Notes: generated by a model not told the origin, from the sequence alone. A DNA stretch of 64,000 nucleotides from Haematobia irritans (GCF_050003625.1 NC_134397.1:71713551-71777550); one strand, 5' to 3'. Positions 34,301-44,812 are shown, counted from the stretch's first letter. Numbers and translations: made by a program.

Positions 34301-36453
34301 AAAAACCACAACAAAAGAACATAAGAGTAAATTAAAAAGCACTTTTAAATTGCTATCATACATAACGAACACTTAGTCCATCTCAACATTGTAAAGACAA
34401 GAAAAACAAAAAAATTATCGCAAAAATAATTTAATATCGCTATCTTACTCAGCAAAAGATTTTAAGGATTTTGATCGTACTAGATATATTTTCGTACACT
34501 TGTGTTAATCCTTTTGTACTTCATCGTTTTAAGTAATATCTTAAAAATATCAAGGCATCCATATTTTCATCAGATAAACGCGATTTTGTCATATTATCGA
34601 GGGAACTTTTATCATTGTTTTTATATTTTATGTGGCATGAATTCCATTTCACATGAACTCAATGTTCAAAGGAGCACCTTATCGTTTACTTATGGTGTTT
34701 TCTTTTCTGAAAAAAGTGCTTTGCCTTCATTTTGTCTGTACAGAATGCGCATTTTTAAAATGTTACCAGCAACCTAAAAAATGCTATCATTTCAGCGGGC
34801 AGAAAAGAATTCAAAGAAGGAAACAGGGCAATGGCAGCACTCTCGTTTGTTGGCAGTGCTGAAAATGCCCGTAATTTGCCTCTATGCGTGGTGCTATTTT
34901 CACAACAGAATTCGAAGCCTTTTCGCACTTTTGCCTGTTTTTTTAGAAAAGAACCTAAAGAGTACATTTTCCAGGCAAAATGCAAAAAAAGTGTTAATTT
35001 TTTACAAGAAAAGAAAACGCCATTAGATTTTTGATGAAATTGTGCTGTTAGTATAATATACCTCATGTATAATAAATTCTTACTCGAGGTGTACCATATT
35101 TTCATTAACTTTATTTGTCGGGAATGAAATCTAAGGACGTTCGCATTGAATGGAGACTCCAATTTATTAATAAACAATCATAAAAAGTGATGACAATTTA
35201 ACAAATTGGAATTTTCTGCGGGATCTCGCAAAATCCCAGGATTCGGTATTAATCCCGTCGATTTTCCCGAATGACAGCCCTAATTACTATTTATGAATTA
35301 TCAATTTGTAGAAATTTTTTGATTTATGTGTAAATTGATTTCAGTGTAATTACACAGACGCAATACATCTACAACTTAGCTCAATATTGCGGGATCTGCC
35401 CTTCTATTATAATTGTACAGAAGCATTTTTACTTGATTCTACTGTTTGTTTAATTTAACTTTAAATATATTTGCGGGAAATGTACTCGTTTTGAACACCA
35501 AATGCATGTGTGTTGAGAATGCGCACTATTTGAAGATGATTGCTTTACTTGTTTCTGATGATGAAAATAAATATATTGGATATTCAAATGAAAACGTTGG
35601 GCAATGGCATTTTAAGCTATTTAAATAGTCAATAATCAATCCAGTAATTTTAACTAATCTTTGTTTTTGTTTTCTGTTATATTTCAGCCAATGTCCTGCA
35701 TTTTATCAAAATATTGTACGAATGCAAAAATGTGTTACCTTTAATCAAATCAAAGGTATCTTTGGTATATGTGAATCCGATGTGGTCGGTAAGATTGCTT
35801 TTCCAGTAGTACAGGCTGCTCCAGCGTTATCCTCTACATTCCCATTTATTTTTGGCAATCAAAAAGTTCACTGTTTAGTCCCTTGTGCTATAGACCAAGA
35901 TCCATATTTTCGTATGTGCCGTGATGTGACACCACGTTTGGGTTTTCCCAAGTGTGCTTTGATACATTCAACATTTTTCCCAGCTTTGCAAGGTGCCAAA
36001 TCAAAAATGTCAGCTAGTGCAGAGAATTCAGCAGTATTTCTAACCGATACACCTAAGAGAATTGCAGATAAAATCAATAAATATGCATTCTCTGGTGGCC
36101 GTGATACCATGGAAGAACATAAGAAGCTTGGCGGTATACCGGATATTGATGTTTCCTATCAGTTATTGAAATTCTTCATGGAAGATGACGAAAAATTGGA
36201 AAAGATACGAGTATCCTATATAAAGGGTGAAATTCTGACGGGAGAAATTAAAAAACTGGCAATTGATGTAATTGTTTTCTAATATTCATCATAAATTTGG
36301 AAAGCACACAATTTTATGATCTTGTTATTCTTATTATTCCAGGTTATAACACCCATTGTTGAGAAACATCAATCCGCACGCAGGCTGGTGACAAATGAAA
36401 TTCTACAAAGTTTCATGGAAATACGACCATTACAATACGAAGGATGTAATTGA
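28369..36453 (+). CDS. TrpRS: Tryptophanyl-tRNA synthetase, cytoplasmic, copy 1
   Basis: This enzyme charges tRNA-Trp with tryptophan using ATP, in the cytosol. The exons are 28369-28495, 28565-28793, 30297-30479, 35688-36267 and 36343-36453: 1230 nt, 409 residues, all introns GT-AG and frame kept. The product matches eukaryotic TrpRS across its length: [16 protein letters not shown] (class I HIGH-type motif HLGH at 108-111), [22 protein letters not shown], and KMSAS (286-290), the form of the KMSKS loop usual in animal TrpRS. No WHEP domain is present. The ATG at 28369 follows GAATAAAA; an upstream in-frame ATG at about 28283 is cut off by a stop. Introns 2 (1.5 kb) and 3 (5.2 kb) are full of repeats. 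AATAAA is at 36532. Conserved residues are intact, so I take this as the housekeeping copy. Confidence 0.95.
28847..29415 (+). repeat. Imperfect direct duplication within intron 2 of copy 1
   Basis: About 28847-29035 and 29190-29408 share, in the same order, a GTGGCACGCCAC-AACTCT block, a GG(C/G)A(G/T)TATGGT-type block, ATCA(T/C)AAAAAA(A/C)GAATCT and GGACTTCAGTC(T/C)ACTATAAAAA. This is an old ~340-bp tandem duplication inside the intron. It is absent from the shorter intron 2 of TrpRS copy 2. Confidence 0.6.
29575..30223 (-). mobile_element. GGGTATA-family repeat in intron 2, reverse orientation
   Basis: Read on the minus strand it begins with the head (AAAGCCTAAAGTCTGGCTGG, TATACCCTGCACC) and ends TATAAAAAG, the same family as the array at 11341-16968 but heavily diverged. 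The phrase AGGAGACGAGATAGAC(G/A)CATGG is shared with the copy at 31410-32346. It is non-coding. Confidence 0.7.
30484..31409. other. Intron 3 of TrpRS copy 1, unique part
   Basis: AT-rich intronic sequence after exon 3 with no recognisable repeat, RNA gene or coding pattern. Short open frames here have no domain. Confidence 0.5.
31410..32346 (+). mobile_element. GGGTATA-family repeat in intron 3, forward orientation
   Basis: The head (AAGTCGGGCGGGGCCGACTA, TATACCCTGCACC) starts near 31412. Inner ~140-bp sub-repeats follow (ATATCGGGCGAAAGA, CTATATCTAAATCTGA), and the end is the hairpin-like TACCCTGTTCCGCAGTGTGG..CAGGGTATAAAA. It is a single copy of the unit amplified at 11341-16968. Confidence 0.8.
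32385..33104 (+). other. Intron 3 segment with a repeated GCGGGAAATG module
   Basis: CAGTGTAATTGTACAGATGCG (about 32391) and AGCTCAATATTGCGGGAAAT (32451-32470) have close counterparts at 35342-35400 in the same intron and at 48306-48390 in intron 3 of TrpRS copy 2. From 32560 to 33100 the sequence is AT-rich with a GGCTAAACTCGAAATTATTA motif at 32969-32988. Confidence 0.5.
33115..33205. repeat. GGAGTC-rich simple repeat with inverted halves
   Basis: GGAGTCGGAGTC-type hexamers on one side and CGACTCCGACTCC on the other form a short imperfect inverted repeat, so the region could fold into a hairpin if transcribed. It is a degenerate satellite-like piece. Confidence 0.7.
33280..33623 (+). mobile_element. 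tRNA-derived SINE, copy 1 (in intron 3)
   Basis: The head is tRNA-like: an A-box-like TGGTGCAATGG, a CCTTG/CAAGG anticodon-type stem, and a B box GGGTTCGATTCC. A unique ~200-bp body follows (AGTTTTTCAGCGGTGGA, AACGCCGTTCGGACTCGGCTA, GCAGCACTCAGTGATAAGAG), then the 3' tail ACCTAACCTAACCTA. No intact tRNA cloverleaf or CCA-ready acceptor is present, so it is not a tRNA gene. The same family is at 44813, 50009(-), 52974 and 58319(-). Confidence 0.9.
33624..34124. repeat. Poly-G run and diverged dispersed repeat
   Basis: A run of about fifteen G (33625-33640) is followed by two loosely similar ~150-bp blocks containing GGTGGGGGCTATACCAA and CATACCTATTTATGGACCTA, another eroded internally repeated element. 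ATTTATTTATTTATTTATTG near 34005 is simple repeat. No gene is seen. Confidence 0.5.
34133..35282 (+). mobile_element. hAT-type non-autonomous element, copy A (1150 bp)
   Basis: The termini are TAGGGCTGTC and GACAGCCCTA, flanked by a perfect 8-bp duplication ATTACTAT (34125-34132 and 35283-35290). Subterminal CCCGGGATT(C/T)-type motifs lie near both ends. No transposase domain is recognised in the interior. A second, inverted copy is at 50214-50948. Confidence 0.9.
35339..35530 (+). other. Second GCGGGAAATG module in intron 3 of copy 1
   Basis: CAGTGTAATTACACAGACGC, AGCTCAATATTGCGGGATC (35378-35396) and TTGCGGGAAATGTACTCG (about 35471) repeat the module at 32385. Transposon-rich DNA lies between the two. 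Confidence 0.5.
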
Positions 36454-36531
36454 ATATGAATATTACTGCCGCAGAGAAAACTGATTTAATTTCGTGTTTA
36501 ACTTTCATTTATGTTTAAGTCTAAAAATTTC

Positions 36532-36537
36532 AATAAA
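36532..36537 (+). terminator. Polyadenylation signal of TrpRS copy 1
   Basis: AATAAA lies 79 bases after the stop codon in an AT-rich 3' UTR. The copy 2 gene has the same signal 67 bases after its stop. Confidence 0.7.
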
Positions 36538-36559
36538 ACCCATTTCTGAACCCTAATGT

Positions 36560-37363
36560 TGTTGTTGTAACAGATTTTAACATAGTTTCATTCACTTTGT
36601 TCTATGCTTTGGTACTTCAGCTAGTGTCCAGATCAAAGATCTCTGCGACAAGGATGGGATGTGACCAGTGTGATCTGGTGGTGAGTATGGTAGGATTAGC
36701 TAGGCAAGCGAAAAGGGGGTTAAGTTGCGACACACGTCAGCTACGGATGTAATTGGATATGTTTACTACCGCAGAGAATACTGCTTTCATCACTGATATG
36801 TTGGAATTGAGGCGACTGCATTTGCCTGGTCTTAGTTGGCCTAAAACTACCCTAGTCTGCCGAGAGAGGTCTCTTTTCCGGTGATATGGGCGGTGGAACA
36901 GATTAACCTTCATCTACAGTATCGTCATGAATCCTGTTCAGACCCGCTCTCTTTTGTAACGCTGGGTGTCGCGATCTGAAGATCAACTTTTACATTCTTG
37001 AGTGGTGGTTGCCTACAAATAAAATTCTTTCTCTGATTCAATCACAAAATTAATTGATCCAATTAATTGTTTAATTAATATGTCTTTAATCACGAAAATG
37101 ATAGTATGAGTCACAATTTTAATTGGGCCTAAAAAAATTCTTTATTATAAATTTATTTCATTAGCAAAATTCAATTTGTTCAATTTAATTGATTCAATTA
37201 AAAATTTAATTGTTATTGATTACAAAACTCAATTTATTTAATTAAAGAATGTATCTATTTTCAATTACTTTCTGAATTGGCTTAGTGTTTTTTTTTTTGA
37301 TTAACAATTGATTGTTTGAAATAAATTTTAATAAAAATTAAAAAAAAAATGTCCATCACTTTT
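36560..37363. other. Downstream region with a TrpRS 3'-end fragment
   Basis: 36742-36783 (TACGGATGTAATTGGATATG, then CTACCGCAGAGAATACTG) repeats the stop-codon region of TrpRS copy 1 (36436-36483). The moderately GC-rich stretch 36640-36970 has no identifiable product. From 37010 to 37350 it is very AT-rich with repeated AATTAATT/CAATTTAATTG phrases. Confidence 0.5.
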
Positions 37364-37408
37364 TATACCCTCGACCATAGGATGGGGGTATATTAACTTT
37401 GTCATTCC

Positions 37409-38667
37409 CATTAGCGTAGCTAGACAATTTTCCTAGGGGGGGCTATAGCCCCCCTAGCTAAAAATTTATAGACTGAACTTATAGGTTCAATTATTGTTTT
37501 ATTTCATAAAAAAGAATACAAAAATAGACATCAAAATAATATATAATAAAGCAACTAAAAGTAGTTCCACACTTTTTCCAGCAAAAAAAGTGGGATTTGT
37601 TTTAAAGGCACAACTTTAAAAGCACTTCCAAAAATGTCCTCACAAAGAAGTTAATTGTATTAACTACACAGGAAGTTTTTTACTTCAGCTTTTTCATATT
37701 TTAATGCGTAATTTTTGTTTTCTTTTTTCAAATAGTTTAAAAAAGAGTAAGAATATATAAAATGGTAAAAATTATTCAAATTTTGCCACAAAAATGCTAA
37801 ATCCATTATAGAAAAATCGATAGTTTTTGACAATATTCAAACAAGCGTTAGAATGCATTAAAAATCATAAAAAAATATAAAAATTAATGTTTCTTGAAGC
37901 TCGAGGTCTTTATAAATATTTATATAATTCTAACAAAAGTTCGACCAAAAATCAAATAAAAACCGAATAAATAAAAATTATTTATTTGGGAAAATATCAC
38001 ACAACGATATGGATCACACCGTAAGAAGGGATGCAAATTTATTGCAACGGCTGTTGAAACGGTGGACATTCGTTCTATGACGAGTTCCTATTACATTCAT
38101 TGCATCTCCGCCAATTCACCACTTCCGGACCCAAAAATAACATTTTCACTTCTTTTTTGCAGCATTATAAAGATATTAATTTATGAAAGAATAGTTTTAA
38201 TACCAATTACTATTTTTTAATTAAGATGACTAAACCAGACTAAACAATATAATAAAGGAGCTTTACAGCCTGTTTATGTATGTCGAATGAGCTCTGTGGA
38301 TCGACTAAAATGGAAACAAACAGCTGAATTTATAACCAAAAAACAGCTGTTTCTATGCATTTCAGTCGATCGATTGAACTCGTTCGACATACAGAAACAG
38401 GCTGTTAGTTATTCAACTAAACCATAAGTTCAATCACAGTTCTATTTCATAAATATCAGACTTAAAACATTGCCATCGGCAACTGCTACCACAACCCAAG
38501 TAATTCGATTGTGCATGAAAGTCTTTAGCGGAACTTTGTGCGGTTGTATATACTTGTTTATTTTTTATACAAATGTAAAATCGTAAATAGGTTTTCAAAT
38601 TCTGGGGGGGCTAAATTTTTTCTGGGGGGGTCTAAGCCCCCTCCCCAGAGGCCTTCCTACGCTTATG
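37409..38667. mobile_element. 1259-bp element with CATTAGCGTAG ends and 8-bp target duplication
   Basis: The ends are CATTAGCGTAG and CTACGCTTATG, flanked by GTCATTCC at 37401-37408 and 38668-38675. The 8-bp duplication fits hAT or P-type elements. Just inside each end lie G-runs flanking CTATAGCCCCCC and TCTAAGCCCCCT. No transposase is present. A fragment like the 153-bp-family tail (CATCGGCAACTGCTACCACA) and a MITE (38266-38404) sit inside it. Confidence 0.85.
38266..38404. mobile_element. 139-bp palindromic MITE, PIF/Harbinger-like
   Basis: The two halves are long imperfect inverted repeats starting CAGCCTGTTTATGTATGTCG and ending CGACATACAGAAACAGGCTG, with TTA on each side (38263-38265 and 38405-38407). 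The CAGCTG core and GATCGACT motifs are mirrored. Confidence 0.85.
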
Positions 38668-39297
38668 GTCATTCCGTTTGTAACACATCGAAATATTGCT
38701 CTGAGACCCCATAAAGTATATATATATTATGGGTCGTGGTGAAATTCTGAGTCGATCTAAGCATGTCCGTCCGTCCGTGTGTTGAAATCACGCTAACTTC
38801 CGAACGAAACAAGCTATGGACTTGAAACTTCGCACAATTAGTTGTTATTGATGTAGGTCGGATGGTATTGTAAATAGGCAATATCGGATCACTTTTACGT
38901 ATAGCCCCCATATAAACGGACCCCCAGATTTGGCTTGCGGAGCACCTAAGAGAAATTTAGAGAAATCTCTAAATTGTGTTGGTATATGGTCTCTAACAAC
39001 CATGCAAAAATTGGTCCACATCGGTCTATAAATATATATAGCCCCCATATTAACCGATCCCCCGATTTAGCTTGCAGAGCCTCAACGAGAAGCAAATTTC
39101 ATCCGATCCGGCTGAAATTTAGTACATGGTGTTGGTATATGGTCTCTAACAACCACGAAAAATTTGCCCACCTCGGTCCATAATTATATATAGCCCCCAT
39201 ATAAGCCGATCCCTAGATTTGGCTTGCGGATCTCCAAAGAGAAGCATATTTCATCCGATCCGGCTAAAATTTGGAACATGGTGTTGGTATATGGGGC

Positions 39298-40893
39298 TAA
39301 ACTGCAGTTTATGGGCCCCTCACCGATTTGCTTGAAATTAATATATGTTATGTAACTTAGTGTGCTGATTCTAACAAGGTACAATTTTTGTCCCGGAAAT
39401 ACCCGGGTCTTGAGATATAGCCCTCCAAAGGGTCAATAAAAACTGGATATATCTCCCTTGTTTTTGGTCCAATCTAAGCAAACTTGGTGTCATATGAAAG
39501 CTTATTTTACGCACTTTTATACGCAAACTATATTTTTTAAATATTTAATTTAGTTTGGGAGATATAAATAAAAATAAGAATTTTTTACCCTAATTTTTTG
39601 TTATTTTCGTTATATCTCAAAAAGTCTTCGATTACACCCAGGTTTTTTTATACGCAGTTTGAAAGCCTAAACTCTGGCCTTTTGTTTGATGTATAACATA
39701 TCTTTATAGGTCCACTCTTAACAAAGTTATTGAGCTTTTATTCTGAGTAGGAACAAAAAAAAAAGATTATTAGTGAAATATTTACCCTTTGGACTCTGTC
39801 CATAGGAGAAAGTCTTAAACCCCGGCCAAAGCCGGCTACTTTTCCCCCCTTGGGATTGCGTTAGCCCACTTTGGACTCTGTCCATAGGAGAAAGTCTTAA
39901 ACCCCGGCCGAAGGCCGGCTACTTTTCCCCCTTTAAGATTGCGTTAGCCCATTTTGGACTCTGTCCATAGGAGAAAGTCTTAAACCACGGCCGAAGGCCG
40001 GCTACTTTTCCCCCTTTAAGATTGCGTTAGCCCATTTTGGACTCTGTCCATAGGAGAAAGTCTTAAACCACGGCCGAAGGCCGGCTACTTTTCCCCCCTT
40101 GGGATTGCGTTAGCCCACTTTGGACTCTGTGCATAGAAGAAAGTGTTTAACCCCGGCCGAAGGCCGGCTACTTTTCCCCCCTTGGGATTGCGTTAGCCCA
40201 CTTTGGACTCTGTCCATAGGAGAAAGTCTTAAACCCCGGCCGAAGGCCGGCTACTTTTCCCCCCTTGGGATTGCGTTAGCCAACTTTGGACTCGGCCGGA
40301 GTTTAAGACTTTCTCCTATGGATAGAGTCCAAAATGGGCTAACGCAATCCCAAGGGGGGAAAAGTAGCCGGCCTTCGGCCGGGGTTTGAGACTTTCTCCT
40401 ATGGACAGAGTCCAAAGGGTAAATATTTCAGTAATAATCATTTTTTTTTTTTGTTCCTACTCAGAATAAAAGCTCAATAACTTTGTTAAGAGTGGACCTA
40501 TAAATATATGTTATATATCAAACGAAAGGCCAGAGTTTAGGCTTTCAAACTGCGTATAAAAAAAATGGGGTGTAATCGAAGACTTTTTGAGATATAACGA
40601 AAATAACAAAAAAATTAGAGTAAAAATTCCTTATTTTTATTTATATCTCCCAAACTAATATATTTTGCGTATAAAAGTGCATAAAATAAGCTTTCATATG
40701 ACACCAAGTTTGTTTAGATTGGACCAAAAACAAAGGAGATATATCATTTTTTTGCTGACCCTTTGGAAGGCTATATCTCAAGACCCGGGTATTTCCGGGA
40801 CAAAAATTTTACCTTGTTAGAATCAGCATACTAAGTTACATAACGTATATTAATTTCAAGCAAATCGGTGAGGGGCCCATAAACTGCAGTTGC
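39298..40893. mobile_element. Foldback element: ~500-bp inverted arms around 83-bp GC-rich tandem repeats
   Basis: The arms 39300-39790 and 40405-40891 are reverse complements (AACTGCAGTTTATGGGCCCC outermost, then AGACCCGGGTATTTCCGGG-type and GAGATATAGC phrases). The centre holds an 83-bp tandem repeat (TTGGACTCTG at 39789, 39871, 39954, 40037, 40120, 40203 and 40286) with CCGGCCGAAGGCCGG palindromes; orientation switches after the last unit. No protein is recognised. Confidence 0.85.
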
Positions 40894-41613
40894 TCCCACT
40901 GCTCTTATCTGAGACCCCCATTACATATTCTTTCCCATGATGAAATTCTAAGATGATCTCTTCTATGGTGGGGAGTAGGTTTTCTTTTTCCCTGACTTTT
41001 ACCATTCCCGGGAAAGCGGGAATTTTTTCTAATTTCCCGGGATCCCGGTCAAAGGGAAACTTGCTTCGATGTGGCTAGGGATGCCAGATTTTGAAGATGC
41101 AAAAAGAGCACATTCAGTTTATAAAAAGAGGGAAAAACGAAAAAAAAGAAAAAAATTTTTCAAATAAAATAAAAACATTTAATTCCATAATAATTCATTT
41201 AAACATAAAAAAGGTTCATAACAAATACATAAAATAAACCACTTTCAACTCAAGCTAATTTTCTTACAGTACTTTGTAAGTCATTTGTTTGGGTTTTTTG
41301 TGAAAAATGTTATTGAAAGAAGTTTGTTTACATTTAGAACAGAGTACAAAGTGGAGAAGCAACATCGGCGTGCTCTTCTTCGACTCTGATATATAAAGTA
41401 AAACACTATTTAATTAGAAAATAATGGCGTAGAAAAATCTCGTAGTGTGACATTTACGTATGTTCAGTTTACTTTTACCATTTATTAAATCGAGTTGGAG
41501 TAATATTTGTTGTGGTGCATACAAAGAGCACAAACATAGTACATAACTAAAAATAGACCACTTTTGCGTGTTCTTTTTGTCCATCTTGTTTTAAGAGCAC
41601 ATATTGTAAAAAA

Positions 41614-43895
41614 TAGTCTTGTAAATTTTGATTACTTTTGACTACTCGTTACTTTTGAATTGAGTACTCGTTACTACTCGTTACTTTTATAAAAAAATTA
41701 AAAAATGTATTGTGGGCACTTTTTAATAATATCTTCATCTTTTTTAAATTTAAAAACAGCCCAATAAACACAAACGTTTGAAAAATGCTAAATTTCAACA
41801 ATTTTTCAAACATTTTTTCAAAGGATTAGGGTAATATTCAAGTTGAGAAATTGTTGAGAAAATCGCGTTCTCAACAAAAAACAGACATTACCCTCAACAG
41901 TGAAGTTCAAGACATTAGCAATAATATCTCAAGTGTTATCCTCAAATTGAAATGCATCGCTACTCAATAATTTGTCAAACAATTTTCGATGCGAGTCAAA
42001 TTCAAAATTAACATAGTTGCAAATATTTTTCAACCTAAATTTGTATGAATGATATCCCCACATCAAATTGAAAGTCAAAGCCAAAATTCTATGAATTTTG
42101 TATAATTTATCCATTTTTATCAAAATAAAATATATAATAATACACTACACTACATAATACACTACAATACCAATTAATAAATAATAATCTTATTAAACAT
42201 ATCAACAAATAAGAACAAAAAAAAAACAAACAACAAAACATTAAATATCTTAAACATTATTAGTAAACACTTTTGTATTGATAATTCGATTTCCTTCCTT
42301 TTATTAACATGCGGGCAATTTAAAATTGGGAACGTACTGGACCGCGTGTTAGAATTGATTTCCAGCAGAAGGAATTCACAAAATATCCATTTTAAACTGA
42401 TAATAGCATATGAATTAAACTGACGATGTGATGCACATTTTCATCCAGAAGTTGTTGATTTCAACAATTTGTTGTTTTTAACAACTTTAATTGGTTGCAC
42501 TTGTAATGTTTCTGGAAACTTTTTCTTGTCGATAAGCCACACATTTTTATTGGTCAGCTTCTTATTGTTTGCAAGAACGTAGCATCCAAAGATTTTAGTT
42601 TTCTGCAAAGAGATTTAAATTTAGTGACTTCTTTAAAGTGTTGATTTAATTTTTCATATTGACGTACCAATTATTATAAACTATTTGAAGCAGTTCCAGT
42701 TAATTGTCCACCATTTTTTCATTGGTCAGCTTTTTATTGTTTTCAAGAACGTAGAATCCATAATTTTAGTTTTCTGCAAAGAGATATACATTTAGTGACT
42801 TCCTTAAAGTTTTATTTCATTTTTTATTTTCACTTACCTATTTTTATAAACTATTTGGTTATTTGTCTAAAATTTTCCATTTTTTTTATTTCTTGCAATT
42901 GACCACGAACTTCGTTGCACAAATAAGTATTGAAAACCACATGGTTTTTTCGTTGCATTTTAGGGTAGTGTTTTGTCAAAGTTTTCTCAAATTATCTTCA
43001 ACACCTTTTCAAAGATTTCGTCAACATTTTGGCAAATTGGAAGTAATTCGCAAACAATTTGAAGATGTTTTGAAGATGAGCTATTTCAAGTCAAGTTGAA
43101 TTTATGTTGAAAATTATATTTACCCTCAAACTGAAAAGTTGTTGCATTTGAAAAACGCTCATTCTGTGTTTATTGGGAGTATAGAAAAGCTAATTACATT
43201 ATCCAGTTTTATTCTAGTGTTATAAAATGTGATGTTGTAGATATATGGGTCTCGTTAGAAAAAGATTTTCACCAATCATTAAAATTTTAGAGCCAATTTC
43301 GTATTTACTATTTGGTATTTTTTCGTCAGGGTATATTGTGTATTACTGATGCTTGCAATTTGCAAACTTTTTAAATCCACCATTTTCCACCATTGACAGT
43401 GGATGAAAATATTAAGCGATCATTTTTATCGTGAGACCCAATGTTGAAATTTTCCGAGGGTTTTTGAATAAGCTTGGGTACCTTCTCTGAAAACAATTGG
43501 ATTGAACCAGCTGAAGTCAACGGCATTATTATTCATACTATTCGCATGAGACGTGATCCATGTGGTGCTTTAAATTATAGCTCCCACCTACACCCAATGC
43601 AAATTTTTTCAAATGCAAACGTTTTTAAGAAATCAGATAAATTTTTCACTTTCTTCAAAGGAAGAAGCCATATATCATTTTCGTGTTATTTTAACTGATA
43701 AAACGATTTTCGAAAACTTCAATTAATATTTTCCAAGAAGTCAAGAATTTTACTTCCAAACCGCCAACTTACTTACCGTCAGAAGAAAACAACTGGCATT
43801 GAAGATATTGATTACTCATTTACTAGTAACGAGTACTCAAAAAATTAGTCGGTAACGAGTACTTGTAATCAAATACTCGTTACTTTCCCAACACT
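41614..43895. mobile_element. Nest layer C: element with TACTCGTTAC subterminal repeats
   Basis: The right end reads ACTCGTTACTTTCCCAACACT. The left end (AGTCTTGTAAATTTTGATTA) matches its inverse with a gap. ACTCGTTAC or its inverse occurs several times near both ends. The flanks TGTAAAAA and AGTAAAAA are a 7-of-8 target duplication, so it is again hAT-like. The host sequence on both sides is the AGAGCACAT region of layer B. Confidence 0.7.
41760..43177. mobile_element. Nest layer D: element with CCCAATAAACACA inverted ends
   Basis: It starts CCCAATAAACACA and ends TGTGTTTATTGGG, with further mirrored TTTGAAAAA(T/C)GC blocks inside. A clear target duplication is not seen. The interior has an imperfect ~190-bp direct repeat (about 42500-42690 and 42710-42860: TTGGTCAGCTT, AAGAACGTAG, TTTAGTTTTCTGCAAAGAGA). 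No transposase is recognised. Confidence 0.7.
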
Positions 43896-44812
43896 AGTAA
43901 AAAAGAGCACATGTGCTCTTTAAAAGAGCACGTCTAGCATCCCTATGATGTGGCATATATTTAGACTTTTGAATAAATTAGAAATCGCCTAAAGCTACGG
44001 TTATAAGGCGCTGTCCAGACAATGTATTATTATGTTAACCGCTTATATCAGCCATAAATGATCTTGTAATACACAAAATACAAAAAACTTTTACAATGGT
44101 TACAATGGAAGTCTCTTCCGGTATATTGGGATTTTTTACATTTAAAAAATTGTATGGAAATGTTAGAAACTTTTTTCGATGTCACCATCATAAAACAGAG
44201 TCACTATACTTCACTATACGTAAATTTTCGATCAATATTCCCGAAAGAAATACACCACCTATATTTGATATTAAAGTAACTATCATAATAAATGTTGCCA
44301 TTTTTATGAACACATCCTTGCAATAATTATGAAAATATTTTGAAATTATGCATTTGAAAAAGTGGATATATAAGGTAAAATTACCAATTGTTCTTAAAGG
44401 TTTACTTAGTGTACCAGTCTATTGGAATGTCGGTTTATAGAAATATGACGATAATAAATTAGGAAGAGCAACCTTCTTTTAAACAATTGGAAGGCCTGGG
44501 CTAGAACCCACGACTAAATTATATCCCGTTCATATTAGACTCAAAATCTACTAAAAATTGATTTGAAATCCCTTATTTACATAGAAAAATACAGTTAAAA
44601 ATTGTTAAAGTATATTTTGGAAGTGTAAAGAGAATGATGATTTACCAAATGGTACTAAAACAAAAATGTTTTTTGTAGTATTTATCCCTCCATTTTATAT
44701 AAAATGTTGTAAAGAAAAAATCCCGGGAATTCCCGCATTTAATTGCCGGGAAATCGGGAGCGAAAAAATAGCGAATTCCCGGGATCCCGTTCCCGGGGAA
44801 AAAACCCTAGTG

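Larger units (their letters stand above)
37364..39297 (+). mobile_element. 153-bp-repeat family element, third copy, broken
   Basis: The head TATACCCTCGACCATAGGAT starts at 37364, is interrupted at GTCATTCC by a 1.26-kb element, and resumes at 38668 with CGTTTGTAACACATCG. Two to three 153-bp-type units follow to about 39297, where a foldback element intervenes. Past that foldback (about 40905-40975) a diverged second piece of head sequence appears (GAGACCCCCATTACATATTC). Confidence 0.75.
41076..43946. mobile_element. Nest layer B: hAT-like element with TAGGGATGC ends
   Basis: The left end is TAGGGATGCCAGA and the right end TCTAGCATCCCTA (plus one extra T). GATGTGGC is duplicated at 41068-41075 and 43947-43954. 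Subterminal AGAGCACAT motifs are repeated at both ends. The restored host join (GATGTGGCATATAT) continues layer A. Confidence 0.85.
40976..44809. mobile_element. Nest layer A: hAT-like element in a SINE
   Basis: The ends TAGGTTTTCTTTTTCCC and GGGGAAAAAACCCTA are flanked by the 8-bp duplication GTGGGGAG (40968-40975 and 44810-44817), which also overlaps the first bases of the SINE that follows. Subterminal CCCGGGAATTCCCG-type motifs lie at both ends. Most of its length is made of inserted layers B to D. Confidence 0.85.

Noticed and set aside
34755..35177. 140-codon open frame inside the hAT-type element
   Set aside because: Overlapping frames exist on both strands and none resembles a hAT transposase; the element appears non-coding.
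36268..36282. Alternative TrpRS C-terminus by reading through the exon 4 donor
   Set aside because: The GTAATT donor and the TTATTCCAG acceptor match the splice used in copy 2, and exon 5 restores the conserved TrpRS C-terminus.
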